From assembly GCA_022769185.1 (NCBI GenBank), contig JALEKG010000036.1, positions 30,632 through 94,631 of the forward strand: DNA of 64,000 nt. Reading direction: 5' to 3'. A program made the translations under genes and the position numbers. Origin of the DNA: Dorea sp. Its GTDB lineage: Bacteria; Bacillota; Clostridia; Lachnospirales; Lachnospiraceae. Below are positions 44,861 to 53,501 of this stretch, piece after piece. The notes beneath the pieces were generated by a model, which was not told where the DNA came from, did no database searches, and saw only the letters and a program-made list of their open reading frames with translations. How positions within the stretch are numbered: position 1 is the stretch's first letter; every line of letters starts with the position of its first letter.

Positions 44861-46171
44861 ATGAAGAAAGTGGCATTACACAATCTCGGATGTAAAGTGA
44901 ATGCATATGAGACAGAAGCGATGCAGCAGCTTCTGGAAGAACGAGGATATAGGATCGTTCCATTTAAAGAAGAAGCCGATATTTATATCATTAATACCTG
45001 TACGGTAACGAATATGGCAGACCGTAAGTCCAGACAGATGCTGCACAGGGCAAGAAAGATGAATCCGGAGGCAGTTGTAGTGGCATGTGGATGCTATGTT
45101 CAGGCTAAAAGGGATGAGATAGAGGATGATATTGATATTATTGTCGGTAATAACCGGAAGAAGGATATTGTCTCTATTCTGGAAGCATATGAAGCAGAAC
45201 ATGGAGAAAAAGGACATCAGGAAAAGCAGACAGTGCCATGTACGGAAGTCCTGGATATTGATCATGAGAAGGAATATGAGAATCTGCATCTTAGCAAGGC
45301 AGCAGAACACACCAGAGCATATATTAAAGTACAGGATGGATGTAATCAGTTCTGCTCTTATTGTATCATTCCATATGCCAGAGGAAGAGTCAGAAGCAGA
45401 AGCCGTGACAGCGTACTTGAGGAAGTAAGAGAACTTGCTGTAAATGGGTATAAAGAAGTTGTGTTGACAGGAATCCATTTAAGCTCTTATGGAGTGGATA
45501 CAGGAGATGACTTATTAGCTTTGATCAAGGCAATTCATGAAGTAGACGGGATTCAGAGAATCCGTATGGGATCTCTGGAACCAAGGATCATCACGGATAC
45601 ATTTGCAAAAACATTGTCAGAACTCCCAAAGATCTGTCCACATTTTCATCTGTCTCTTCAGAGCGGGTGTGATATGACTTTAAGGCGTATGAACCGCAGA
45701 TATACATCAGAAGAATACTATGAGAAATGTATGTTACTCCGAAAATATTTCAACAATCCTGCACTCACAACGGATGTGATCGTGGGATTTCCGGGAGAAA
45801 CAGAGGAGGAGTTTGCACAGTCAAAAGCATTTATTGATAAGGTGAATTTTTATGAAACTCATGTTTTTAAATATTCGAAAAGAGAGGGAACTAAGGCGGC
45901 AGTGATGCCTGACCAGGTACCGGAACAGGTAAAGACAGAGCGAAGCGCTGAACTTCTGGAACTTAGCAGAAAAAAGCAGAGTGTATATGAGGATCATCTG
46001 ATCGGGACAACGCAGGAAGTCCTTTTTGAAGAAGAAACGGTGCATGACGGTGTGAAATTTCAGATCGGCCATACCAGAGAATATGTAAAGATCGGCATGA
46101 AAACATCGGAAAAATTATCAAATCAGTTGCTAAATGTAGAAATTGAGAGCCATTTGCAAATAATGCATTGA
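44861..46171 (+). CDS. mtaB: tRNA t6A37 methylthiotransferase MtaB
   Basis: Radical SAM enzyme that converts t6A37 to ms2t6A37 in tRNAs reading ANN codons. About 436 residues. The N-terminal MTTase domain has LGCKVNAYETEAM with the first cluster cysteine, INTCTVTN and ACGCYVQ. The radical SAM loop is DGCNQFCSYCIIPYARGR (CxxxCxxC), and a C-terminal TRAM-like domain follows. This N-terminus is diagnostic for MtaB rather than MiaB. Start follows GAAAGG. Confidence 0.95.
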   Translation: MKKVALHNLGCKVNAYETEAMQQLLEERGYRIVPFKEEADIYIINTCTVTNMADRKSRQMLHRARKMNPEAVVVACGCYVQAKRDEIEDDIDIIVGNNRKKDIVSILEAYEAEHGEKGHQEKQTVPCTEVLDIDHEKEYENLHLSKAAEHTRAYIKVQDGCNQFCSYCIIPYARGRVRSRSRDSVLEEVRELAVNGYKEVVLTGIHLSSYGVDTGDDLLALIKAIHEVDGIQRIRMGSLEPRIITDTFAKTLSELPKICPHFHLSLQSGCDMTLRRMNRRYTSEEYYEKCMLLRKYFNNPALTTDVIVGFPGETEEEFAQSKAFIDKVNFYETHVFKYSKREGTKAAVMPDQVPEQVKTERSAELLELSRKKQSVYEDHLIGTTQEVLFEEETVHDGVKFQIGHTREYVKIGMKTSEKLSNQLLNVEIESHLQIMH

Positions 46172-46196
46172 AATTTCAATTTTAATCATGTAGAAT
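46168..46196 (+). promoter_or_regulatory. Promoter of the ireB-ruvX run
   Basis: TTGAAA (46168-46173) overlaps the mtaB stop, and TAGAAT (46191-46196) is 17 bp further. The first gene, ireB, starts 32 bp after the -10 box. Confidence 0.6.
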
Positions 46197-46228
46197 AAAT
46201 ATGAAGTATTTTTGGAGGACGTGAGTAT

Positions 46229-46492
46229 ATGAAGGATTTATCAAGCACCCAGTTTTTTCAGGTAGAAAGCGGCCCGCAGATTCAGGCAAAAGATATTCTT
46301 GAAATTGTATATAAAGCATTAAGTGAGAAAGGATATAATCCTGTGAACCAGATTGTGGGATATATTATGTCAGGAGACCCGACATATATTACTAGCCACA
46401 ATGGAGCAAGAAGCCTGATCATGAAGATGGAACGGGACGAATTAGTAGAAGAGATGCTTAAGACGTATATTAAGCATAATGGCTGGGAATAA
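46229..46492 (+). CDS. ireB: IreB family regulatory phosphoprotein
   Basis: Small (87 residues) substrate of the IreK/PrkC serine-threonine kinase, described in enterococci as a negative regulator of cell-wall stress resistance. The segments [20 protein letters not shown] and [13 protein letters not shown] are near-invariant in the family (DUF965/YrzL), and the N-terminal DLSSTQFF contains the phosphorylatable threonine. Overlaps ruvX by one base, the arrangement seen across Firmicutes. Start follows TTGGAGGACG. Confidence 0.94.
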   Translation: MKDLSSTQFFQVESGPQIQAKDILEIVYKALSEKGYNPVNQIVGYIMSGDPTYITSHNGARSLIMKMERDELVEEMLKTYIKHNGWE

Positions 46493-46935
46493 TGAATATG
46501 AGAATCATGGGATTGGACTATGGCTCTAAGACTGTAGGTGTGGCAGTCAGTGATCCTCTTGGGATTACTGCTCAGGCGGTAGAGACTATATGCCGTAAGG
46601 AAGAGAATAAACTGCGTAAGACGTGTGCACGTATTGAGACGTTGATTGAGGAATATCAGGTGGAAAAGATTGTGCTTGGCCTTCCGAAGCATATGAATAA
46701 TGATATTGGGGATCGGGCAAAGCGATCAATGGAATTTGGCCAGATGCTTGAAAGAAGAACCGGACTTGAAGTTGTGATGTGGGACGAACGTCTGACAACG
46801 GTAGAGGCAGAACGGACTTTGATTGAGAATAAGATAAGGCGAGAAGACCGCAAAAAATACATCGATAAAATTGCGGCAGTTTTTATACTGCAAGGATATT
46901 TGGACTCAATATCGAATTCATCAGAATCATTCTAG
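46492..46935 (+). CDS. ruvX: RuvX/YqgF Holliday-junction resolvase-like nuclease
   Basis: RNase H-fold protein involved in pre-16S rRNA 5' end processing and proposed for Holliday junction resolution. About 147 residues. [15 protein letters not shown] carries the first catalytic Asp, LGLPKHMN and [10 protein letters not shown] the others. Start ATG overlaps the ireB stop (TAATG). Confidence 0.95.
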   Translation: MNMRIMGLDYGSKTVGVAVSDPLGITAQAVETICRKEENKLRKTCARIETLIEEYQVEKIVLGLPKHMNNDIGDRAKRSMEFGQMLERRTGLEVVMWDERLTTVEAERTLIENKIRREDRKKYIDKIAAVFILQGYLDSISNSSESF

Positions 46936-46945
46936 AGGTGTGCGT

Positions 46946-47206
46946 ATGGAAAAGATAAAATTCATGTCCGAGGAAATGCATGAAGAAGTAGAATTTTATG
47001 TATTAGAACAGACAAAGGTAAACGGGGTGTCTTATATCCTGGTTACGGATTCAGAAGAAGATGACGCGGAATGTCTGATATTAAAGGATATTTCCGGCGA
47101 TCAGTCTGCAGAAAGTGTTTATGAGATTGTGGAAGATGATGTAGAGCTGACAGCAATTTCGAAAGTGTTTGAAGAACTGCTTGAGGATGTTGAGATTGAA
47201 AGGTAA
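46946..47206 (+). CDS. DUF1292 family protein (YrzB-like)
   Basis: 86-residue acidic protein of unknown function. EVEFYVLEQTKVNGVSYILV and EDDAECLILKDI are typical of DUF1292. It follows ruvX, the family's usual position. ATG 46946 follows AGAGGTG; an earlier ATG at 46871 would lie in ruvX. Confidence 0.9.
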   Translation: MEKIKFMSEEMHEEVEFYVLEQTKVNGVSYILVTDSEEDDAECLILKDISGDQSAESVYEIVEDDVELTAISKVFEELLEDVEIER

Positions 47207-47211
47207 TTTTT

Positions 47212-47688
47212 ATGTCTATCAGTAAAGAAAAATTCAAGGAAATGCTGAGAGAAAAGGGTCTCAAGGTAACCAATCAGAGGTTACTTGTATTAGAAGTACT
47301 CGCAGATCATCAAGATAAACATTTGACTGCAGAAGATATTTATGAACTTGTAAAAGAAGATTATCCGGAGATTGGACTGGCAACAATCTATCGGACAGTA
47401 CAACTGTTATTAGAAATGCAATTGGTGGATCGTATCAGCCTTGATGACGGATGTGTGCGCTATGAGATCGGAGAATTCTTCGATGGGGAAGAAAGGCACC
47501 ATCATCATCACCTGATATGCAGAACATGCGGACAGGTATTTCCGTTTAAAAATGACTTGTTGGACGAATTAGAAAGTCATATCGAACAGACAACGGGATT
47601 CCATGTGTTAGACCATGAATTAAAATTCTACGGACAGTGTAAAAAATGCCGGAAAAAGGCAAGTACGGAAAAGCACGTGGAGGTGTAA
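47212..47688 (+). CDS. Fur family metal-responsive repressor
   Basis: 158 residues. A winged-helix domain (LKVTNQRLLVLEVL, then IGLATIYRTVQLLLEM) binds DNA. The metal-sensing part has a run of five histidines (ERHHHHHLICRTCG) and two CxxC pairs (CRTC, CKKC) for structural zinc. Whether it senses iron, zinc or peroxide cannot be decided. RNase J begins just after it. Start 47212 is five bases after the previous stop. Confidence 0.93.
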   Translation: MSISKEKFKEMLREKGLKVTNQRLLVLEVLADHQDKHLTAEDIYELVKEDYPEIGLATIYRTVQLLLEMQLVDRISLDDGCVRYEIGEFFDGEERHHHHHLICRTCGQVFPFKNDLLDELESHIEQTTGFHVLDHELKFYGQCKKCRKKASTEKHVEV

Positions 47689-47690
47689 AT

Positions 47691-49358
47691 TTGAAAAAAG
47701 AGAATAACGGTAAATTGCGTATCATTCCACTCGGAGGTCTGGAAAAGATCGGAATGAACATTACTGCCTTTGAATATGAAGACAGTATTATTGTTGTGGA
47801 CTGCGGTCTGTCCTTTCCGGAAGAAGATATGTTGGGAATAGATCTGGTCATTCCTGATGTTTCTTATCTGAAAGAGAATATTCAGAAGGTAAAAGGTTTT
47901 GTTATTACGCATGGACATGAAGACCATATCGGAGCGTTGCCTTATGTATTGAGAGAGATGAATCTGCCAATCTATGCGACAAAGCTTACGATGGGTATTA
48001 TTGAGAAAAAGCTGACGGAGCATAATCTGCTTCGTAGTACCAGAAGAAAAGTAGTGAAACATGGACAGTCTATAAATCTGGGACAGTTCAGGATTGAATT
48101 TATTAAGACGAATCACAGTATTCAGGATGCAGCAGCTCTGGCTATTTATTCACCGGCTGGAATTGTAGTTCATACGGGAGATTTTAAGGTGGATTATACA
48201 CCGGTATATGGAGATGCAATCGATCTCCAGCGTTTTGCGGAGATTGGGAAAAAGGGTGTTCTGGTTTTGATGTCAGACAGTACGAATGCAGAACGTCCGG
48301 GATTTACACAGTCTGAACGTACGGTGGGTATTACTTTCGATCATATTTTTGCGGAACATCAGAATACCAGGATTATTATTGCGACATTTGCATCTAATGT
48401 AGACCGTGTACAGCAGATTATTAATTCTGCCTGCAAGTATAATCGGAAGGTTGTAGTAGAAGGCCGGAGTATGGTCAATATTATTCAGGTTGCACAGGAA
48501 TTGGGTTATCTGAATGTTCCGGAAAATACACTCATTGAAATTGATCAGATGAAGAATTATCCTCCGGAGAAGACAGTTTTGATCACAACCGGAAGTCAGG
48601 GAGAGTCTATGGCGGCGCTGTCACGTATGGCAGCAGATGTGCATAAGAAAGTTACGATTATGCCGGGCGATACGGTCATTTTTAGTTCAAATCCGATTCC
48701 TGGAAATGAAAAATCGGTATCTAAGGTAATCAATGAATTATCTGCAAAAGGTGCAAATGTTATTTTCCAGGATGCACATGTATCAGGGCACGCCTGTCAG
48801 GAAGAATTGAAACTGATTTATTCTCTGGTGAAACCGAAATATGCACTTCCGGTGCATGGAGAGTACCGTCATCTGAAGGCAAATGCGGCAATTGCCAGAA
48901 ACCTTGGTATCCCGAAGGATAACATCTTTATTTTAAAATCCGGGGATGTACTGGAAGTGAGCGATCAGGAAGCAAAGGTAGTGGATAAGATCCATACAGG
49001 AGAGATTCTGGTAGATGGTCTTGGTGTTGGTGACGTAGGAAATATTGTTCTCCGCGACAGACAGCATCTGGCGGAAGATGGAATACTGATTGTAGTTCTT
49101 ACGCTTGAAAAAGGAAGTAATCAGCTTCTTGCGGGACCGGATATTGTATCAAGAGGATTTGTTTATGTCCGTGAATCAGAAAGTCTGATGGAAGAGGCGA
49201 GAAATATAGTTACCGATGCAGTTGAAGATTGTCTGAACCATCAGAGAAATGCTGACTGGAGTAAGATTAAACTGGTGATCCGTGATACTATGAATGATTT
49301 TATCTGGAAACGTACGAAGAGAAAACCAATGGTATTGCCGATCATTATGGATGTATAA
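47691..49358 (+). CDS. rnj: Ribonuclease J
   Basis: Zinc-dependent endo- and 5'-3' exonuclease central to mRNA decay and rRNA maturation. About 555 residues, the normal length. The metallo-beta-lactamase motif is ITHGHEDHIGALPYV, SDSTNAERPGF and PVHGEYRHL are beta-CASP motifs, and the C-terminal domain is present. The start is TTG at 47691, seven bases after a strong GGAGG (47679-47683); the ATG at 47646 lies inside fur and has no ribosome site. Confidence 0.96.
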   Translation: MKKENNGKLRIIPLGGLEKIGMNITAFEYEDSIIVVDCGLSFPEEDMLGIDLVIPDVSYLKENIQKVKGFVITHGHEDHIGALPYVLREMNLPIYATKLTMGIIEKKLTEHNLLRSTRRKVVKHGQSINLGQFRIEFIKTNHSIQDAAALAIYSPAGIVVHTGDFKVDYTPVYGDAIDLQRFAEIGKKGVLVLMSDSTNAERPGFTQSERTVGITFDHIFAEHQNTRIIIATFASNVDRVQQIINSACKYNRKVVVEGRSMVNIIQVAQELGYLNVPENTLIEIDQMKNYPPEKTVLITTGSQGESMAALSRMAADVHKKVTIMPGDTVIFSSNPIPGNEKSVSKVINELSAKGANVIFQDAHVSGHACQEELKLIYSLVKPKYALPVHGEYRHLKANAAIARNLGIPKDNIFILKSGDVLEVSDQEAKVVDKIHTGEILVDGLGVGDVGNIVLRDRQHLAEDGILIVVLTLEKGSNQLLAGPDIVSRGFVYVRESESLMEEARNIVTDAVEDCLNHQRNADWSKIKLVIRDTMNDFIWKRTKRKPMVLPIIMDV

Positions 49359-49371
49359 AAGTAGAAACCAG

Positions 49372-49400
49372 GGACGTAGTATTCGTGCTACGTCCTAATT
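49372..49400 (+). terminator. Stem-loop after rnj
   Basis: GGACGTAG and CTACGTCC form a perfect 8-bp stem with an eight-base loop, followed by TAATTT. The T tract is short, so termination may be partial; the next start is 25 bp away. Confidence 0.55.
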
Positions 49401-49420
49401 TGTGAAAATGAGGTGTTTTT

Positions 49421-50062
49421 TTGATAGTTGATGAGAGAATGGTGACATATATTCATTCCCTGGAAACTCCTGAAAATCCGCTGATTGAAGAGATTGAACA
49501 GGAGGCGCTTGATACATTTGTGCCGATTATCCGAAAAGAAACGCAGAGCTTTTTGAAGGTTCTTCTGATGATGAAGAAACCCTTACATGTGCTGGAAGTT
49601 GGAACGGCAATAGGGTTTTCTGCAATATTAATGAGTGAATATATTCCGGAAGACGGACATATTACGACAATTGAAAAGTATGAAAAGAGAATTCCGATTG
49701 CAAAAGAGAACTTTAAACGGGCGGGGAAGGAAAAGCAGATCTCATTGATTGAGGGAGATGCTCTGGAAGTAATGCAGTCTCTGGAAGGTCCATATGATTT
49801 CATTTTTATGGATGCGGCAAAAGGTCAGTATATTCATTATATGCCTGAAGCAATACGTCTTTTGGCATCTGGTGGTATCCTGATATCGGATAATGTATTA
49901 CAGGATGGAGATATTATTGAATCCAGATATGCGGTAGAACGAAGAAATCGTACGATTCACAGCCGGATGAGAGAATATCTCTATGAATTGAAGCATAATA
50001 ACGAATTGCAGACTTCCATTCTTCCATTGGGAGATGGGGTAGCATTCAGTGTGAAAAAATAA
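49421..50062 (+). CDS. trmR: tRNA 5-hydroxyuridine methyltransferase TrmR-like
   Basis: Class I O-methyltransferase of the catechol-OMT-like family, about 213 residues. VLEVGTAIGFSAILMSEY is motif I, FIFMDAAKGQY the metal-binding Asp region and LISDNVLQDG the second one. TrmR turns ho5U34 into mo5U34 of tRNA. The U32-family gene 17 bp downstream matches TrhP, which makes the ho5U34 precursor, so the two steps are co-encoded. The TTG at 49421 follows GAGGTG; ATG 49439 is the alternative. Confidence 0.83.
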   Translation: MIVDERMVTYIHSLETPENPLIEEIEQEALDTFVPIIRKETQSFLKVLLMMKKPLHVLEVGTAIGFSAILMSEYIPEDGHITTIEKYEKRIPIAKENFKRAGKEKQISLIEGDALEVMQSLEGPYDFIFMDAAKGQYIHYMPEAIRLLASGGILISDNVLQDGDIIESRYAVERRNRTIHSRMREYLYELKHNNELQTSILPLGDGVAFSVKK

Positions 50063-50079
50063 AGATAGGAGAAGATACG

Positions 50080-51315
50080 ATGAGGAACAGACGTCCGGAA
50101 CTACTGATCCCGGCCAGCAGCCTGGAAGTGTTGAAGACAGCGGTCATATTTGGTGCTGATGCTGTATATATTGGAGGGGAAGCGTTTGGATTACGCGCGA
50201 AAGCGAAGAATTTCTCTGCGGAAGATATGAAAGAAGGAATTGCATTTGCCCATGAACATGGTGTAAGAGTTCATGTTACGGTAAATATTCTGGCTCATAA
50301 TGATGATCTGGAAGGAGTAAGAGATTATCTGAGTGAATTGAACGAGATAGAACCAGATGCATTGATTATTGCAGACCCGGCTATTTTTGAGATGGCCAAG
50401 GACATCTGTCCAGAAATTGAACGTCATATCAGTACACAGGCGAATAATACCAATTATGGCACCTATAATTTCTGGTGGAAGCAAGGGGCAAAGCGTGTGG
50501 TATCGGCTCGAGAGTTGTCCTTGAAAGAGATTAAAGAAATTCGGGAGCATATTCCAGAAGAGATGGAGATCGAAAGCTTTATCCACGGGGCAATGTGTAT
50601 CTCTTATTCAGGAAGATGTCTTCTCAGTAACTACTTTACTGGACGTGACGCAAATCAGGGAGCGTGTACTCATCCGTGCCGCTGGAAATATGCGGTAGTG
50701 GAGGAAACAAGACCGGGAGAATATATGCCGGTCTACGAAAATGAGCGGGGCACATATATCTTCAATTCAAAGGATCTGTGTATGATTGAACATATTCCGG
50801 AGATGATTGACGCCGGGATTGACAGCTTTAAAATTGAAGGACGTATGAAGACGGCGCTTTATGTTGCAACCGTAGCCAGAACATATCGGAAGGCAATTGA
50901 TGATTATCTTGAGGATCCGAAAAAGTATAAAGCAAATATGCCGTGGTATCTGGATCAGATCTCTAATTGTACTTACCGTCAGTTTACAACAGGGTTTTAT
51001 TTTGGAAAACCAAGTGAGGAGAGCCAGATCTATGACAGCAATACGTATATAAAAGAGTATACGTATCTGGGAATCGTCGGTGGTGAAAAAGATGGTTTCT
51101 ATCGCATTGAGCAGAGAAATAAGTTCTCTGTAGGAGAAGTAATAGAAATTATGAAACCAGACGGACGAAATCTGGAGGTCACGGTAGGAAAAATCCTGGA
51201 CGAAGAAGGAAACGAGCAAGAAAGCGCACCACATCCCAAACAGGTGTTGTATATTGACCTGGAGGGAAAAGCAGAGATATATGACATTTTAAGAAGAGCA
51301 GAAGTAAGTGAATAG
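50080..51315 (+). CDS. trhP: U32 family protein, tRNA ho5U34 synthesis (TrhP-like)
   Basis: About 411 residues. The U32 signature is ESFIHGAMCISYSGRCLLSN, and a cluster of four cysteines (CISYSGRC, then GACTHPCRW) probably holds an Fe-S cluster. The start PELLIPASSLEVLKTAVIFG is common to YrrO/YegQ. These proteins use prephenate to hydroxylate U34 of tRNA, although the older annotation is peptidase or collagenase. Coupled to trmR. Start follows AGGAG. Confidence 0.88.
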   Translation: MRNRRPELLIPASSLEVLKTAVIFGADAVYIGGEAFGLRAKAKNFSAEDMKEGIAFAHEHGVRVHVTVNILAHNDDLEGVRDYLSELNEIEPDALIIADPAIFEMAKDICPEIERHISTQANNTNYGTYNFWWKQGAKRVVSARELSLKEIKEIREHIPEEMEIESFIHGAMCISYSGRCLLSNYFTGRDANQGACTHPCRWKYAVVEETRPGEYMPVYENERGTYIFNSKDLCMIEHIPEMIDAGIDSFKIEGRMKTALYVATVARTYRKAIDDYLEDPKKYKANMPWYLDQISNCTYRQFTTGFYFGKPSEESQIYDSNTYIKEYTYLGIVGGEKDGFYRIEQRNKFSVGEVIEIMKPDGRNLEVTVGKILDEEGNEQESAPHPKQVLYIDLEGKAEIYDILRRAEVSE

Positions 51316-51331
51316 ACTTGAGACTGTAAGA

Positions 51332-51374
51332 TCATAAAAAATAGATTGCGAGTCAACGCAATCTATTTTTATGA
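51332..51374. terminator. Bidirectional terminator between trhP and the PfoR gene
   Basis: A stem of about 19 bp (ATCATAAAAAATAGATTGCG with its near-complement) around AGTCAA, with T tracts on both strands. It lies between convergent genes. Confidence 0.85.
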
Positions 51375-51378
51375 TTTT

Positions 51379-52431
51379 TTAAAATTCTAATTCAGGAATT
51401 TCAGAAGAGATAACATCTTCGGATTTTACGGAATCTGATTTTTTGACATAATTTTTAAATACCATACTTCCAACCAGTCCAGCTGCTATTCCACCGGCTA
51501 CGGCAAAGAGAAGAGCCAGGATTACATTCATTGGTGAATTGAAAGCAAATGGTGCCAGCAGACCTGGAATTGGAGAGGCAGTTCCTGGTGCATTGTTTAC
51601 AATATGAAAGAATGCTGCGGAAATTCCGGCTAATCCGCCTCCAAAGAAATTGGAACAATAGATTGGAATTGGATTGGATGTTATGATATCAGCCTGAGTC
51701 AGAGGTTCTAGCATAACGGCAATGACATGACTCTTATCACCAAGTTTCAGTTTAGAGAATATGATTCCATTTGTAAAAGATCCGCCGACGCAGGCAATGG
51801 CTGCAATTCCCATTGGAAGTCCGGTTAATCCGAGCATAGCAGTAAGTGCCATAGAACTGAGAGGGGAAGTACAAATCATTTTTATAATTCCGCCAAGGAG
51901 AAAGCCCATAACAATTGGAGACTGATCTGTAGCGGCGCTGATCGTGTTTCCGATACTTCCCATTAGTGCAGTTACGGCTGGGTCAACAGCATAAGCAATG
52001 ACACGTGCAATCGGAGCGATGATTAATGCACCGCCGATAATATTAATACCTTCGGGGAGCTTCTTTTCGATGATTGGTGCAACTAATCCAATGATATAAC
52101 CAGCAATAAATCCTGGAAGAATTCCGTATCCGCCGACGGCAACACCTGCAACGACACAGAGAACCGGATTTGCTCCCATACTGATAGGAACAAGGATTGC
52201 GGCAGCAACACCACCGAGACTGCCAGAGGTTTCACCGACAGTACGGAAGAAATTGAATCCAAGCAGATCACCAGTGATATATTTGTGAATTGCTTCAACA
52301 AGAAATGTTGCGACAGCAGCATTTGCCATACCTGACATAGCCAGCTGACCTTTTGGCATTTTCAGACTGAAAAGAGAAAATCCAGCCAAAGTGATTAATA
52401 AAAGTCCTACTCCAGATACAATTGTTAACAT
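51379..52431 (-). CDS. PfoR family membrane transporter (PTS IIC-like)
   Basis: About 350 residues with nine to ten hydrophobic segments and many Gly-rich helices (GGVAAAILVPISMGANPVLC; YCSNFFGGGLAG). It resembles PfoR, a PTS-IIC-like protein first named as a haemolysin regulator in Clostridium perfringens but probably a transporter. Substrate unknown. Upstream lie three TGAAAC direct repeats and then a GlnK/GlnL-like two-component pair, which probably controls this gene. Start follows GAGGGA. Confidence 0.8.
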   Translation of the reverse strand: MLTIVSGVGLLLITLAGFSLFSLKMPKGQLAMSGMANAAVATFLVEAIHKYITGDLLGFNFFRTVGETSGSLGGVAAAILVPISMGANPVLCVVAGVAVGGYGILPGFIAGYIIGLVAPIIEKKLPEGINIIGGALIIAPIARVIAYAVDPAVTALMGSIGNTISAATDQSPIVMGFLLGGIIKMICTSPLSSMALTAMLGLTGLPMGIAAIACVGGSFTNGIIFSKLKLGDKSHVIAVMLEPLTQADIITSNPIPIYCSNFFGGGLAGISAAFFHIVNNAPGTASPIPGLLAPFAFNSPMNVILALLFAVAGGIAAGLVGSMVFKNYVKKSDSVKSEDVISSEIPELEF

Positions 52432-52506
52432 ATAAATCCCTCACATTCGTTATTATTTTCATTGATAAGTCCGATCTATTATTGATGGAATCAATATATA
52501 AGATGA

Positions 52507-52532
52507 GTTTCAAGAAGTTTCAGATGGTTTCA
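52507..52532 (-). promoter_or_regulatory. Three direct TGAAAC repeats upstream of the PfoR gene
   Basis: On the minus strand TGAAAC occurs three times with four-base gaps (CATC, TTCT), a period of exactly 10 bp, about 80-100 bases before the PfoR start. GlnL of Bacillus subtilis binds a direct repeat of the same geometry (six bases, N4, six bases). A GlnL-like regulator is encoded 100 bp upstream. Likely its binding site; not proven. Confidence 0.6.
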
Positions 52533-52540
52533 ATTTTAAA

Positions 52541-52604
52541 ATAAAAAAACAGTATCTATTGTTAAAATTGTCACAATTCACAAAAAATAACAATAGATAC
52601 TGTT
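52541..52604 (-). terminator. Terminator of the two-component operon
   Basis: Perfect 17-bp arms (AACAGTATCTATTGTTA at 52548-52564 and its complement at 52588-52604) enclose a 23-base loop. On the minus strand the stem is followed by TTTTTATTTT. It separates the regulator genes from the PfoR gene, so the latter needs its own promoter. Confidence 0.75.
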
Positions 52605-52625
52605 GAAATTGACGATAAATAAAAG

Positions 52626-53501
52626 TCAGCGATTTGTACAATACATAGCAAGAGCATTCAGAAAGTTTTTGATTTTGACATTTCCATGTTTTTCGCTTTT
52701 CCCACGAATAAAATCCATTTCTTTTCGGACTTGCTCGAAGTTATATAGTGTACTGGAATACTCTGTAAAGATATCGTTGCTGTAATCTTCCAGACCAAGA
52801 TGTGCAAGATTAACCAGGCCAGTGCTTGCAGTCCGGCGGATTCTCTGTTCCATAGATTTGGGGGAATCGCTGAACTGGCTGCACAGTTCGTTTAGTGTGA
52901 TATCTTCAAGCTGGTGGTGATTTTGTACCAGATAATTAACAATTGTGATAATATCTTTGCTTCCAATGTCGCCGATAATACCGAGCCGCTGCAGAATTGT
53001 TTTTAATGTGCTGGAAACTTCATCGGACACAGTGGAAGAGACTGCACCGGAGGTAGATGCAGCTGCCTGTGCCGACTGCCGACTCATAGATGAAAAATTC
53101 AAAATGTTCTGCATCTGTGCCATCGTGCGTTTTAATGACAGAGATTCACAGACCTGATGTATTACCTTCTCTACCTCAATACTATTAATTGGTTTTTGAA
53201 TATAGAATTCAATACCGGCTTCATAGGCAGATGCAATCATGTCTTTGGAGGAAACTTGTGACAGCATAATAAAAGCTGTATCATTTAAAAGCTTTTTTGC
53301 CTCTGTTACAAACGTAATTCCATCCATTTCAGGCATAAGAAAATCTACTATAATAATGTCTGGATGCAGCATAGTAATATCTTCCAGGGCGGTCTGTCCA
53401 TTTTCGCTGCTTCCGCAGACGGTGCCAAGCTTTCGATTTGTAATGATCATTTTTAAAATGTTTCGGATGTTTTTATCATCATCAATCAGATAGAATCTCA
53501 T
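52626..53501 (-). CDS. Response regulator with YcbB-type output domain (GlnL-like)
   Basis: About 291 residues. The receiver domain has FYLIDDDKNIRNILK, phospho-acceptor region IIIVDFLMPEMDG and IQKPI with the conserved Lys-Pro. After a Ser/Ala-rich linker at about 135-160, the C-terminal part resembles the YcbB DNA-binding domain (ILQRLGIIGDIGSKDIITIV; SPKSMEQRIRRT). In B. subtilis the related GlnL controls glutamine use. Here the target is probably the PfoR gene through the TGAAAC repeats. Overlaps the kinase gene by four bases. Confidence 0.83.
   Translation of the reverse strand: MRFYLIDDDKNIRNILKMIITNRKLGTVCGSSENGQTALEDITMLHPDIIIVDFLMPEMDGITFVTEAKKLLNDTAFIMLSQVSSKDMIASAYEAGIEFYIQKPINSIEVEKVIHQVCESLSLKRTMAQMQNILNFSSMSRQSAQAAASTSGAVSSTVSDEVSSTLKTILQRLGIIGDIGSKDIITIVNYLVQNHHQLEDITLNELCSQFSDSPKSMEQRIRRTASTGLVNLAHLGLEDYSNDIFTEYSSTLYNFEQVRKEMDFIRGKSEKHGNVKIKNFLNALAMYCTNR

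Noticed and set aside
44718..44963. N-terminal extension of the HPr-like protein on the minus strand
   Set aside because: It would run across the divergent promoter region and into mtaB; a strong AGGAGG supports the ATG at 44717.
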